From assembly GCF_001949145.1 (NCBI RefSeq), contig NW_019091371.1, forward strand, positions 236,494 to 292,162: 55,669 bases of DNA. Reading direction: 5' to 3'. Both the position numbers and the translations under genes were made by a program. Under the pieces are notes generated by a model. The model was not told where the DNA came from. It made no database searches and was given only the letters and a program-made list of their open reading frames with translations. The stretch comes from Acanthaster planci (Eukaryota > Echinodermata > Asteroidea > Valvatida > Acanthasteridae). Shown here one piece after another: positions 44,771 to 55,669 of the stretch (within the stretch, counting starts at the first letter, position 1; each line of letters opens with the position of its first letter).

Positions 44771-46775
44771 AGAATTCTTTCTGGGCAGCATAGGATGAAG
44801 GCTTGTTTTTGGTCATGTACCGCGTTTCCGAACAGTAAACGGTATAGTGCTGCATTGAATAAAGATCCTGATGAGTTTTGTTGCTGTTATGAATTTAGTT
44901 GAATTCCAGCGAGAAATTAAGAATGCAAAATACTGTTCTTGTCGTACCTACTCTTCTATCGACTTCTGCATTTGTGCCCTCTGATCTGCACCGTCCAGTA
45001 CCTTGCCTATGACTCTCCGGCTACTGTAATTCACGACGCGAGGGCAAGACGGAACAGGCGACGGCACGACGCGACCCCACGATGAGACGCACATTTAGAC
45101 CCACCCCTAAATGGTTGAAAAGAGCCGTGTTGGTCAGAAATGTTCGTTTTGCTGGTAGCGATGCGACATAACGTGTGCATTTCTTAGTCGTTTGTACACC
45201 AGCGAAGTGCAGTTCCGGCCAAAGGAGCCCCCGTTGCTAGGAAAATACCATTGCGCCCTCTCTTTGTCCATCCCGGGGCTCATAGAACATCATAATATCA
45301 ATTCTTACACATTACACACTACACCCCCTCAGCCTTTTTTCCCCTTCGGAAGTTTTGTTGTGGTATGGTTTTTAACCAAGTCTTGCTGCCACTCCGCCGA
45401 ACTGGGATGTTGCCTTCTGATATAATACCTATATTCGACAACATGTACAGGTAACCATCGATGTTCCAATATGTCAGCATGACAGGTACCGCCTCCTAAT
45501 GCTGCAAAGTGAATTTTGAACCTGCAGGCTGCGAGGTAGCGAATTACTTCATAAGTCTTGGGTGACTGATAAGACATGCGGAACTAAATGAGTTCCTGTG
45601 CTATTTCTGCCGTAAGAATACAAAGCCACATTCTAAACCACCATGCTTGCAGGAACAGTTGTACCGCTCATGGGGGAAAAGAAAACATATTTTCCTAACA
45701 TACATCTCGTAGAAACTGTCTTATATGAAAAAATTCTAACCTCGACTTCTGTTTTGTAGATGCAATGGAAGCTGACATACAATATCCCCCAAAGTGACAT
45801 TTCTTGGAGATAACAAGTTCTTCAATTATGATACAGGAAATTTTTTTTCAAATATCATGGGTGCAGGAAATCCTTGGCTGACCCCTTAAATTTGTGACCT
45901 TGATCTTACCGCCGCTTGACACTTTCCACACACCACTCTATCGAATTAACTGGTATGACTGCCTTAAATGGGTCATCAAAACGACTGCACTGCCTGTATT
46001 TATTGAAAAGTTGGAATTACAAATTGAGTTCCGTCGCTGAAACTTACATCAGAATTAAAGAGACACGGGCTGCGTGTCAGGCAAATTTCTGGTCTGAGGT
46101 CTTGTTACTTTTTGAGAAGTGCCCCCTCCTCTATGATAAGCCTTGAAGAAAATTGCCCGCCATAACTTGTATTTTGCTCCAGAATAGTGCACAGGACTAT
46201 AGACGTCTTGCAGTTGGCTCTCAGGTAATAGTGCCTTTAAAACCACTTGCTGCCAGGAGGCTGGCTGAATACTCCAGCGTCAATAGATGTTGTCTGTCGG
46301 AATAGAGTAGAAACCAGACAGTCCTTCGTGTGGGTGTAAGTGTCCGGTAAATGAAGATAAGAATGTTAAAGAATTTTGAAAACAGAAAAAAATGAAAAAA
46401 AAATCCCATCATCCAAGGAGAATCGACATTCATAAATGCCCCCGGTGGGATGTGGCTTTAACATGGCAAGGAACTACTGGAAAAACGCGCAGTGCAATAA
46501 TTCTATTGAGCTCTTTAGTTGTAGGAATACACTTCCTTTTTGACTCAGTGTATTGTACTCTTGTCTGCACAGGAACTAGACCCTCATCCATCGCTTCTCT
46601 CTGTCCGTATCACCAAAAAGAAATGACCAGCTCGTTTTGTACAGAAATCTCCAAGGTCACGGCCTTATAGATGAGACATCAAAATCACGTTACGCTTCCC
46701 ATGCTGTCCCATGCATGACGCATCGTTGCAATTGTCTTGTCAAAACTGTAAAACAAAATTTTGTTTCAAACTTGG

Positions 46776-46960
46776 CAGAGTTGTCAGACTCGAGTCACTT
46801 GGCTTAGATTCGAGTCGGACTTAACTCGCTATTTTTGTGACTCGTAACTTGACTTGTAACCGCCACTTTTGACTTACGACATGACTTGGATTTGCACATT
46901 ATGACTTGTTACCAACGTATGTCAGTTTTGAATTATGTCTATCAACTTACACCATACCTT
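46776..46960. mobile_element. Fragment of an element built of GACTCGAGTC/ACTTGACT words
   Basis: CAGAGTTGTCAGACTCGAGTC at 46776 resembles the CAGxGxTGT ends seen at 7647 and 33313. It is followed by degenerate GACTCG, ACTTG and TTGACTT words. The right end was not found. Confidence 0.45.
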
Positions 46961-48356
46961 CTTCAACAAAACAGGACTGTGATATGTCCAGTGGTGTTGT
47001 GTGTTTCCATATTATCACAACCACATTAAAGCAAAATCTTGACATTGACCAAAAAGTTGGGACATCATGTCGATTTTGACGTTTGCATGGTGTTTGTTAG
47101 TCACGTAAAAAAGTTTTAAACAAGAAATTAGGTACAGGTGCACCAGGTACACCAGTGAGGTGTACCTTTCTAAGGTCACCTATAGGCCTATACTGACATC
47201 TGGGGTCGAGGGCCTTGGCGTACCTAAGATCGCAACGTGGCCGGATATATCATAATTGTTCATCTGCACTTGTGGGTATGCAGAAAAAAGTAGGCCTATG
47301 TGACCTTCGTTGTCCCATCAGCGTCAGATGACCATGGTTAGACCGATTTATTTTTAAAGATGTGCTTGACAGTTGCTGACTGTCGTCCATACATCAAATC
47401 GATGTCAACGTCGGTAGTGACCATCCACACGACTACCCTAAATTACTCCATCCCTCCCCCTCCCCATACTACAGGCTCTAACGGAATCGTTGTTTGTGTG
47501 CGTAAATCAAAACGGAATGACGCAGGGTTGTGTATTTGCGGGTTTGCAGTACGTCACAGTGACAAACGCTGTTCACCAAAGCCGAATAGACCTCTTCACT
47601 CTTGATAAAATCACAATTGTGCACGCTTGCGCACAAATGGCTTTTGTGGCAAGAAGTGTAGCGGGTCATTGAAAATGAACAGGGGTGCGACTTTGATGAT
47701 CATTTTCTCTCAGGTTTTCGAGCTTTATTCGTTTTTTTCTTCAGAAAATTCCATTAAATCGTGTTTGCCATTAGTTCCTAATTTAAGTGGAATTTTTAGC
47801 GCTCTCTAAAAAGACTTTATTATCGCTTTTCCTGTGCGCACGAGATCGCCGTTTCTTAGTGTGGCCCCCTTCCATCATAAGTAGTATAAATTACATTGTA
47901 AGTGTTCTTGGAGCCAACCTGTGCATTTGTAAAAACACTTACTTATATTCAGTGTAATGTGTACTGTACGCACATAGCTTAACATTGAACTTGGTAATAG
48001 CTTAAAGTACTACCGAAAGAAATGGTATCTAGTTGTTGCCATTTGTGCGCATGCGTGCATAATTGTGAATTTATTTGTAGCTCTAACTACTCTTCCCCTT
48101 TCCGACAATTTCCCAAAACGCGACTACGCCCAAGCTGGAAGTGGTTTTTAGTCTGCGCATGTTCTAAAGAAACGGATTAGATACAAGCCTTGGTTTGTGC
48201 AATAAAGACCCCCATTGGCTAAACGATAAAGAAGTGGTTAAATCATTTACCCCTGCGGTTTTGTTACTAAATTGTGTGGAAGGACACTGACGTCAACCAA
48301 GGTGATTAGCTTTGACCCCCCCCCCAAACAAATAGCAGTTTCCACACTGCATCACC

Positions 48357-48611
48357 GTTTTCACGAAAGGACAGGTATTATTGTACTTTAAAACATCGTT
48401 CTGCCGTTCGTCCATGATGTGAAATGCAGGCATCTCTGAAAACTGGATTTGGGGTTTTCACGAAGGACACAAACATGAACGTTCATACATCCCAAAGGCA
48501 TGAAGGGTGTTAAAAGGAAAACTGAAATTTAGTATTTTCACATAGTGGTATTCCTTTGACAAAACACGCATAAAGCTGACAGGTCACATGGATTTTCGTT
48601 TTCACGAAGGA
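48357..48611 (+). repeat. Three dispersed copies of GTTTTCACGAA(A)GGA
   Basis: Copies start at 48357, 48454 and 48598. They are flanked by TTTCCACACTG (48340) and TTTCCACAG (48632). This may be a small repeat element; the boundaries are not defined. Confidence 0.5.
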
Positions 48612-51600
48612 ATTACCATCTGTATTAATCGATTTCCACAGATAACTGGTGTGTTGACTGTGTGGCTATATATACTGGAGTATCATTAATGTTCAGCTTT
48701 CGAAGTTTTTGGATTGCGGAGTATTGTTGAACACCTGTACTTCTTGGAAGTGCTGCAGTTTAGAAACATGATTAGCTTTTTTTGCGATTATAGCGAAAAC
48801 GTGCTTTTTCCTTCCTTCGTTGCAACAATGACGATGAACACTAAACAACAGACGTAAATGTGATTTAGCAGTGGTTTTCAAACACTCAATCTAGACATGG
48901 TTATTTTCATATAATAATTTCCACAAAATATTAGTCATGACAGAATAATTCTATTTCTATGTCCATCAAATATGGCTGTTGGCAAATGTCGATTTAAGAC
49001 TGAATGGTGAAGTTTCACGCATTGCGATTAACAATGGATGGGACAAACGGTACAGGCGCAAGTAAAGAACAGAGTTTGCGCGACTCTTCCTGTGTAACCA
49101 GTTTCATGGGGAAGGGCTAGCTGAGGACCTGTTCAATTGGCATTTGGATCGTTCTATAAATTTGGGGTCTGACGTGTGACTTTTTGGAGAAGTGCATTTA
49201 ATTGATCTTATAGAAGCCTTCCACTTTTCTGACTTTTGTTATTCTTGTTCGTGTCGTGCAGTTTGACATTGCGAAACATCATAAACTTGTGGTGGTTCTT
49301 TTAAAAATTTTCTTAATTCCCCACAGGCGTTGTACAATGCAAACATTCTAAATGCAATTCTCTTTACAATTTTCATTTTTTTAAAACTTCAACTGTACAA
49401 TGTGTCAGGAGAATAGCTTCTTACAATAATTTGAGGTTATACTTTGACAAGTACATGTACTCTAGAAAAAATCTTGAAAAATGTCGGCTGCTGATCTTGA
49501 GCAAAGGAATGGACACTTCTTCGACACGCCAATAAACTTAAATACCTTGAGGGAACGCGGTTTATATCTGACAAGGTGACTTAAACATAAAGGTTCCTGA
49601 GATGAAGTTTACAATGCATCTTTATGTACCCCTCTTTAATATATGGAAACTTTTGAGTTAAGGTGTACTGAAACATATTGAAAATTTAAAATTGTCAGAG
49701 CTACTAAGGATAACTGAGGGCGCTGTTGCCGTGATCTCAATCGGAGAAGGCACTGTTTTGTTCAAACCGTGAACCTCAAATTTGCCAACATTGAAGACAT
49801 TTCTGAGAAAGGGTAGCTCGGCCGCCTATATTGCCATGCAATTACACAGCAATAAATCACCGAAGAAAAAAGTGTGGGCTACAAAATACCAAACATTTCA
49901 GCAGTTTTGTGCTCTATACCCAACGCAATATGGAGTTTTTCTTCCCGGAATTACATTATAGTTTATCTCATGAATTGTTGGGGCAAAGGCGCCAAAATAC
50001 GTTTACCTTTTAAAAACAGTAAACAATGCTTTTCAATAAGTGAAAAAGAATTCACCATTCAGTGACCGTTTAGGCCGATATCAATTTTGTCTGAGAGGAA
50101 GTCCTTTGTTGGAGTTGAGTGAGCTAGGATTATATTCATAGTGCATCCCGTAGCCCCGATTCCACATGAAACACTGAACAGATAATTATTTTATTTCGTC
50201 TCTTGTAAAAGTTGTTAAAACCTCGAATAAATGTTGGAATGCAGTTTTAGCTGTGGGTTCGGCCATGTTCGGTCATAAGCTGGAGACTGGGGATGAGGAA
50301 GAGGCGGAGCCTTGTAGGACCCCCCCCCATTGCCCCTAATTAGTTACGCTACTGATCTTGGACTTATTTAAGTACAGAAGATACAAATTGTAGCAGGCAA
50401 CACAAAAAAGGTGGTGGAAATTTCTTTTTAGTTTCAGGTTGTTCCAAGCCTTTGTGCAAATTGTCGGCCTCTTGAAACAGATAACGGTAGTATGAATGAT
50501 CTGGAATTGATTCTCCGTTGTAATAGTGCAAGGCATTACTATCAATTGCATCCCCACGAGGGTGAACAATAAACATCAAAAATGACGGTGCAGGTTATAA
50601 ACATATATTTCGTATCAAAATTCGAGGATGACATTTAATTCTTTTCTGGGGAAAAGTCATGTCTCTGACAACATTATCGATAGGCTTATTTCATTAACGT
50701 GCACAAAATAAATTATAAATTGCATAGTATGTACACTATATACACAAAAATATAATAAGATAAATATTTTACATTGTTGAACAAGAGTGTAAATAGAAAA
50801 GCTAATAACTATTTCAATTTATTGAACTACTTTTTGTTTTAAAAATTTACCTAAAGTTAAAATTTTAAATGAACAAAATGTTGCAACTAAAGTCTATAGC
50901 CATGTAGCATCTAAATTTTGTCCGCCAATACAATTTTTAATAAAATAACATAGGCCTACATCAAATCAATCAACGTTTAATCACTTAATAGCATGCCTTT
51001 GCGTACTCCGGAAATAAATACAGTTCATCCTCCCTACAGTGAACATTTTAATATTTAGAATTTGAAGATTAACCTATAAAGTTGAAAACGAAAGATTTTT
51101 TCTGCTTCGGTTGTGCCAGTAGCAGACGATTATTGCACTTGGTTTGAATGTAATGTCACTATTCAAAGGCATTCAAAAGATGACATGCGTCAATAAGAGA
51201 TTCAACTTAATTTAATTTTGATTAAAAAAATATCCTATTCTTACGTTTATGCGGGCCTTGAGGCACTTTCAGGCGTATATTTGTTATTAACAACAAAGTC
51301 TAATATGACTTTCTTATCCACTATCATGCCCTGTGAGTCAGGATAGTCTTCATTTTACAGCCTTTAAAATATTGCCTGTCGATTTCCAATCAACGAGGTA
51401 CAACATTAATCAAGCAACGCAGTGCACTTGTCGTTTACAAACGTGGGCGGTGGACGTGTCAGCGTCATGCCTAAAATACTCAACAGTGCGGACAAATAAT
51501 GCAACTGCAAAGGGCAGCGCTTACAAACGCTGAACTTGTTCCTCTTCAAACGAAGATACGTGACGTTTTGAGTATAATGGCGCTCTTATGAGCGACAGTT

Positions 51601-53088
51601 CTACATAAAGGTGCAAAAAGCAGGAATGGCTGTTCCGAAAAAACGTGAATGGTATCGATTTAGTTACGCTTAACACATAATTGTGAGTCAAGGAACGCTT
51701 ATCACAGCTATCGTCAAGGCAAAACATTGAGGCAAAACACTTTCTAAGCAATTAAGGTAAAGCTACGAAAACACCTTTTAAAAATATATTCTATAGAGAA
51801 ACCGGATCATTTGGCAAGAAATAACTTAAGGCTTCTACAAAACAATAAAAAAAATTCCTAAAATAAACCTTTCAACTTGAAAAGCCATTACACGAAGCAC
51901 TGACTCTGTCAACATGTTACATGCATTAACATCGTGTAACCAATCGCTCTCCCCATTGACGTGTGGCTGAGGAATGTAAATGGAGTGCCCACTTTTGTGC
52001 AAAAGCAAGCTAGGAAAAACAACCAAACACAACAAAAAAGCTATTAGGGAACCCTTTTTTACCCTCTGCTATGATGGTGACCATTGAGGCTACGAAACTT
52101 CACTATTACAGTAGTACGCTACGCTGCACTTATCCAAACTATAGAAGTGCAATCCAACAGTCCAAGATTCGTTGACCGAGTTATCTCAGGCTCAGGCCAG
52201 TTGTTATTACATGGAATTTCCACGTTGAAACCGAGCAAAACTGCACTAGAAAAACAGCAATCCCTTTACGGTCCAAGCGAAATGCATACATATATTGTAC
52301 CACTACTTCTTTCCATTCAAAGCATAGTAGTGCTAAATTAAACCTTATCTGAGAGCATGTATTCCGCATATAAAATAGTTCTGTGTTGAGACAACTGAAT
52401 GTTCATTCACGTGAACAAACGGCGAGACTGTTCTGCATGATTGGGAAAATACACTTCTTTTGGCAGATGCACATACAGTGAAACTCGATATCCAATGGTG
52501 ACCATTTCAATAATCATGGTATGTTATAAGTTCACGTAATTGTTATTTAACATGTCTCGGTCAACTGATTCGATTAGTAATTACCCTTGGATAAAATCAG
52601 TTGCAAGTCACGCGGTAATGTAATCACGGAGAAAGTTTGTCTAAAAAAACGAAACTGTGACTACAGTGCTTCAAATCAGTCACAGCATATTGTATTCAAC
52701 TTGGTATAGAGTTTGTCCGCTCTCTATTTAGGCTAAATCGCCGAGTAAGACTCTAAACTTCTGCTTTCAGTTTTGTAATCCACAGTTCCTGATTATTAAC
52801 ATGAAGTGAAACTTTCTCACGCATACAGAACAGGCACCTTAGTGTAAATAATTGGCGGGAAATAATGCCCACACTTTTGCATCCGGCCCCAAGCAGAAAT
52901 TTGAGACTAACAACAGACCTTCTATTTATAGTCTTTTCGTGTGCTCAAGCACAACAGCACCATTAAACGAAAAAAAAACTGTAGACCAACAAAAATGGCC
53001 AGTAGAAATTAAATAGATTATCATCATTTCGAAATTGCTATTTAGCGGACTACATAGCTGTTACACATTTTGAATTTAAGCGCACATT

Positions 53089-53094
53089 TTTAAT
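53089..53094 (-). terminator. Candidate poly(A) signal ATTAAA of the protease gene
   Basis: A common variant hexamer on the minus strand, about 180 nt beyond the protease stop codon. No transcript evidence. Confidence 0.4.
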
Positions 53095-53271
53095 CTAATT
53101 ACACAACTACAGCGCAAGGCAGCTACTGCGTGTAACGTCGCATTTGAAACTGATATTCTGGTAAAGCTTTGGAGTAATGATATGGCTACATTTACATACT
53201 GAAGTCGAATTCAAAAGAGCAGGAGTCAAAGCTGTGCATAGGTCACAACAAAATGTCAAGACACTCTATGA

Positions 53272-54059
53272 CTAGCTCAATTTGATTCCCGTATGCTTTC
53301 GAATCCACGCTGTGTATCGGTGGAGGCGCACATAGAACCCATATTTGTCTTTTATGTCGCACCCCTCACCCCAACTTACCACTCCTATAATGTACCATTT
53401 ATTAGAGTTCAAGCGTTGGACCGCAAATGGGGCCCCACTGTCCCCTTCACAGGAATCCCCCTTACCCGCTGCACTGTAACCAGCGCAGAACATGTTGGGG
53501 GTCACATCGTAAATTGTCGAGCGTCGACAGGTGACCTGGCTCTGGACAGGAAGGATGACTCGCTTGAGGTGGCGGGGATAGTCCTCGTCGCCGCTGGAGA
53601 CCTTTCCCCAGCCGGACACCACCCCGTACGTGCCAACCTTGAGCATAGATTTGGATACCGACTTTGCGGGTAAGCATATAGGCCTGACATGGTCAGTGAA
53701 CTGGATCGCCTGTACGAGTTTGATGAGGGCCACATCGGCATCAAACAATCTTGTATTGAAAACCTGGTGTACCTTGATGTCCTCCACCCGATAGACTTGC
53801 TCCTCTGTCTCTGGTAAACTCTTGTCGTAATCGCCCAGCCGGATCATGATGTCGTTTTTGGTGGCATTGCGAACCCGGATGCAGTGTGCAGCCGTCAAGA
53901 TCCAGCGGTTGTCCAGGATGGACCCATGACAGAAGAGGGTTCCCTTGTCGACGTACCACAGTTGTGCAAGCCAGGGGGCAGAGCCTTTACGGGCGTCTGT
54001 GCCACTCGTGATCTTCTGAATGGTGTCTCTTATGTCTAGCGGCGCCGTAATACCGCAAA
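53272..54059 (-). CDS. Protease exon: complete S1 catalytic domain
   Basis: 788 bp after the acceptor TTTTAG, starting with two bases of a split codon, then CGITAPLDIRDTIQ-K-ITSG and ending GIKLS-TAG. The S1 domain in a single terminal exon matches C1r/C1s/MASP-2-type genes rather than the multi-exon thrombin gene. The usual GDSGGP reads GDSGAP (G197A), and IVGG reads ITSG. Confidence 0.93.
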
Positions 54060-55627
54060 CTAAAAGAAACCAAAGGGAACATCGGTCATAAGTTAATTAT
54101 GCAGATATATCTACCTAACCCCCATCCCTTATCGTAGATATTTATTTAGTTAATATAAAACAGGACTAGGCCTATTGGTGTAAACATGGATAATTTATTG
54201 TGTTTCTGATCTTGTCATACATACCGGTAATAGCCCATTATTCAAATAATTAGAAATAGGTTCCAGGTCTTGTACAAGTATTTGCTTTTTATCTGTAATC
54301 CTCATATCATTTCTGTTATTTTGATAGTAATTCATGTGGATATTTTGTTCAAGAGAAATGAATAAAATCAACTAAACCTCTTTGCCATTGTGTGGAATGC
54401 TTGTCAAATCGGGCATTTCTGTAGATTGCAAAATGAGTGAATTTTGCACTGGTGGATTGTCCATTCGTTTCCATAGGGAGAACCCTTTTATATACAATGC
54501 GACCCTTCCGCAGTTATACCCAGCAAGAAATGAGACTGAGGGGTACCCCCCAACATGTCCAATCCCTATACACATTCCAGACTATTGTTACTTAACACAT
54601 CCCCCAAGATGTCTGAAAGGAATTCCCCAGATTCCTGCGAGACAATGACAAACACAAAGCGGGGGGGGGGTTCTCTCCGTCTCATACCTTGCTGCATATG
54701 TCCGCAGTACAGCTACAACGGTAAAAGACTAAGTTAGTCTGGTTCTAATTCTTGATACTTCCAGAAAAGCGTTTGCCGATAGAAACTTAATAATTATGTA
54801 CAGGGTTTACGACTGCATCTGCGCCAGCCATTTTCGCGGGTTCCCTACACCTGTTCAATAGGCTTTAAATCCTCAGCTATGCGAAAGCATCAAAGTGAAG
54901 AAGCCTTAATTCAATGACCCAGAATCCCTGCTAGTCACTTCTTTTTGGCACTGTATCGGATGGACAACTTGCATTTCTTCGGTTTCTTTATTTTTTTCAA
55001 CAGCGCTCCTTTGTTCATTTTGGAAGGCTTTTCTTGGAGTCATATATCTTTCCCATGTTTTACGGATGAACGGTGTTAAGCTCTATGCGTGTTCCTTAGG
55101 GAGTTGCAGACCGTGAAGTTTGTGAGGACAGAACATAATTATGAGAATCCTTACAGAGACAAGGTAATCGTTTGCTCTAAGAGGAAGAGATGACCATGAC
55201 TTGATTTGGGCTTTTGTATTTGTATTGCCTTTTTCTGAATAATTTAAGATGGTAACCAAAACGTTGCAAATGACTGCTTGTGCTGGACCCATTGTCAAGT
55301 CAAAATTTCCCGATTATCGGGACTTACTCTCATTGAGCTTGGGTTGGGCGTCCACTGTGTAGGTAGCGTATGGTCCGCGTCCCACCGCAGTCGTAGCGGC
55401 CACCAGGAACTTGTAGCGCCTGAGGCCAGATAATGTGGGGAAAACTACGCTGGTTTCGCTGGTATGATCGCTGTGGGTCACTTGGTCTGTTGTCACATCC
55501 AGGAGGATGTAGGAATAGCCGGTAATGGCACCGCCTCGTTGGCCGCATGGGATGGGGTTCCACGAAATATGGAGCTCTGTCCCGTCTTCGTACCTGGAGG
55601 TCAAGCCGGTGGGTTCTGTAGAGGGCA
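53272..55627 (-). CDS. FN3-domain S1 serine protease, 3' part of gene (5' end outside window)
   Basis: Two exons are visible, 55627-55328 (fibronectin type III) and 54059-53272 (whole protease domain and stop). Spliced directly, the phases agree (A + TT gives Ile before Cys1). The protease follows chymotrypsinogen numbering from Cys1: activation bond K15-I16 (QKITSG), H57 in TAAHC, D102 in DADVALIKL, D189 and S195 in GDSCEGDSGAP. Cys1 should pair with Cys122 (RPICLP), keeping the chains linked. C42-C58, C168-C182 and C191-C220 are present. The C-terminal part (NMFCAGY, VVSWGEGCD, DKYGFY) is closest by eye to vertebrate thrombin, with Y225 marking a Na+-binding class. Secreted trypsin-like specificity is inferred. 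The FN3 exon could belong to a longer FN3 array; other upstream domains are unseen. Confidence 0.85.
54060..55327 (-). other. Intron between FN3 and protease exons
   Basis: 1.27-kb phase-1 GT-AG intron. The minus-strand frame at 54372-54575 is open but has no recognised motif or convincing splice sites, so I treat it as intron. A G run at 54661-54670 is present. Confidence 0.65.
55328..55627 (-). CDS. Protease gene exon: fibronectin type III domain
   Basis: A 300-bp exon, phase 1 at both ends (acceptor AAACAG, donor GTAAGT). It reads PSTEPTGLTSRYEDGTELHI, then SWNPIPCGQRGGAITGYSY, and a LSGLRRYKFLVAATTAVGRG core. This has the FN3 landmarks: the conserved W in strand B, Y in strand C, and the L...Y..V.A.N/T..G pattern in strands E-G. 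A phase 1-1 exon is typical of shuffled extracellular modules. Confidence 0.88.
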
Positions 55628-55669
55628 CTGTTTACCGTAAAAACAAGCAGTTGTTGAGAAGTACACACT

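Larger units (their letters stand above)
44771..53088. other. Intergenic, unassigned, scattered element ends
   Basis: No recognised gene over about 8 kb. It includes a GACTCG-word element fragment (46776-46960), three GTTTTCACGAAGGA copies (48357-48611), and a G/C-tract plus GTAACTA end resembling element termini at 50310-50355. Confidence 0.5.

Noticed and set aside
54372-54575. Minus-strand frame between the FN3 and protease exons
   Set aside because: No recognised domain and no good splice-site pair. Direct FN3-S1 splicing already keeps phase. An extra exon remains possible but unsupported.

Overview
The window looks like nuclear DNA from a marine invertebrate deuterostome, most likely an echinoderm or close relative. 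This is an inference from interrupted genes with standard GT-AG introns, TATA-less promoter sequence, many tRNA-derived SINEs, LINE fragments and small inverted-repeat DNA elements, and a striking abundance of the self-complementary words TACATGTA and TAGGCCTA. The species cannot be named from this sequence. About 5% of the window is recognisable host coding sequence.

Region 1 (1-9295, minus strand) holds a complete five-exon HSD17B10 gene (mitochondrial 3-hydroxyacyl-CoA dehydrogenase type 2, 260 residues). Its introns carry a 5' fragment of a non-LTR retrotransposon, a decayed pogo/Tigger-like transposase, a hAT-like element made of GAGTAC words, and a foldback repeat. Region 2 (9296-9560) is a 265-bp shared promoter. 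Region 3 (9561-29384, plus strand) holds a complete six-exon APEX2 gene (AP endonuclease 2, 563 residues) whose introns contain an N gap (19084-19816), several MITEs and a 1.6-kb TTAA-bounded element. The two genes are head to head, so one promoter probably drives a mitochondrial metabolic/RNase P protein and a PCNA-linked DNA repair nuclease.

Region 4 (29385-53271) is about 24 kb without any host gene I can recognise. It holds a LINE reverse-transcriptase 3' fragment, a second LINE C-terminal fragment, a SINE, four or more non-autonomous DNA elements with terminal inverted repeats, homopolymer tracts and small hairpins. Region 5 (53272-55669, minus strand) is the 3' end of a gene encoding a fibronectin type III domain followed by a complete S1 serine protease domain that resembles the thrombin catalytic domain. 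Its 5' part lies beyond the window.

The most interesting points are the FN3-S1 protease with a thrombin-like Na+ site and odd activation and oxyanion-region residues; the HSD17B10/APEX2 bidirectional pair; two PCNA-binding motifs in APEX2; the TTAA element carrying a broken reading frame that resembles the P2X7 C-terminal domain; and the recurring design of non-autonomous elements built from arrays of one short palindromic word.
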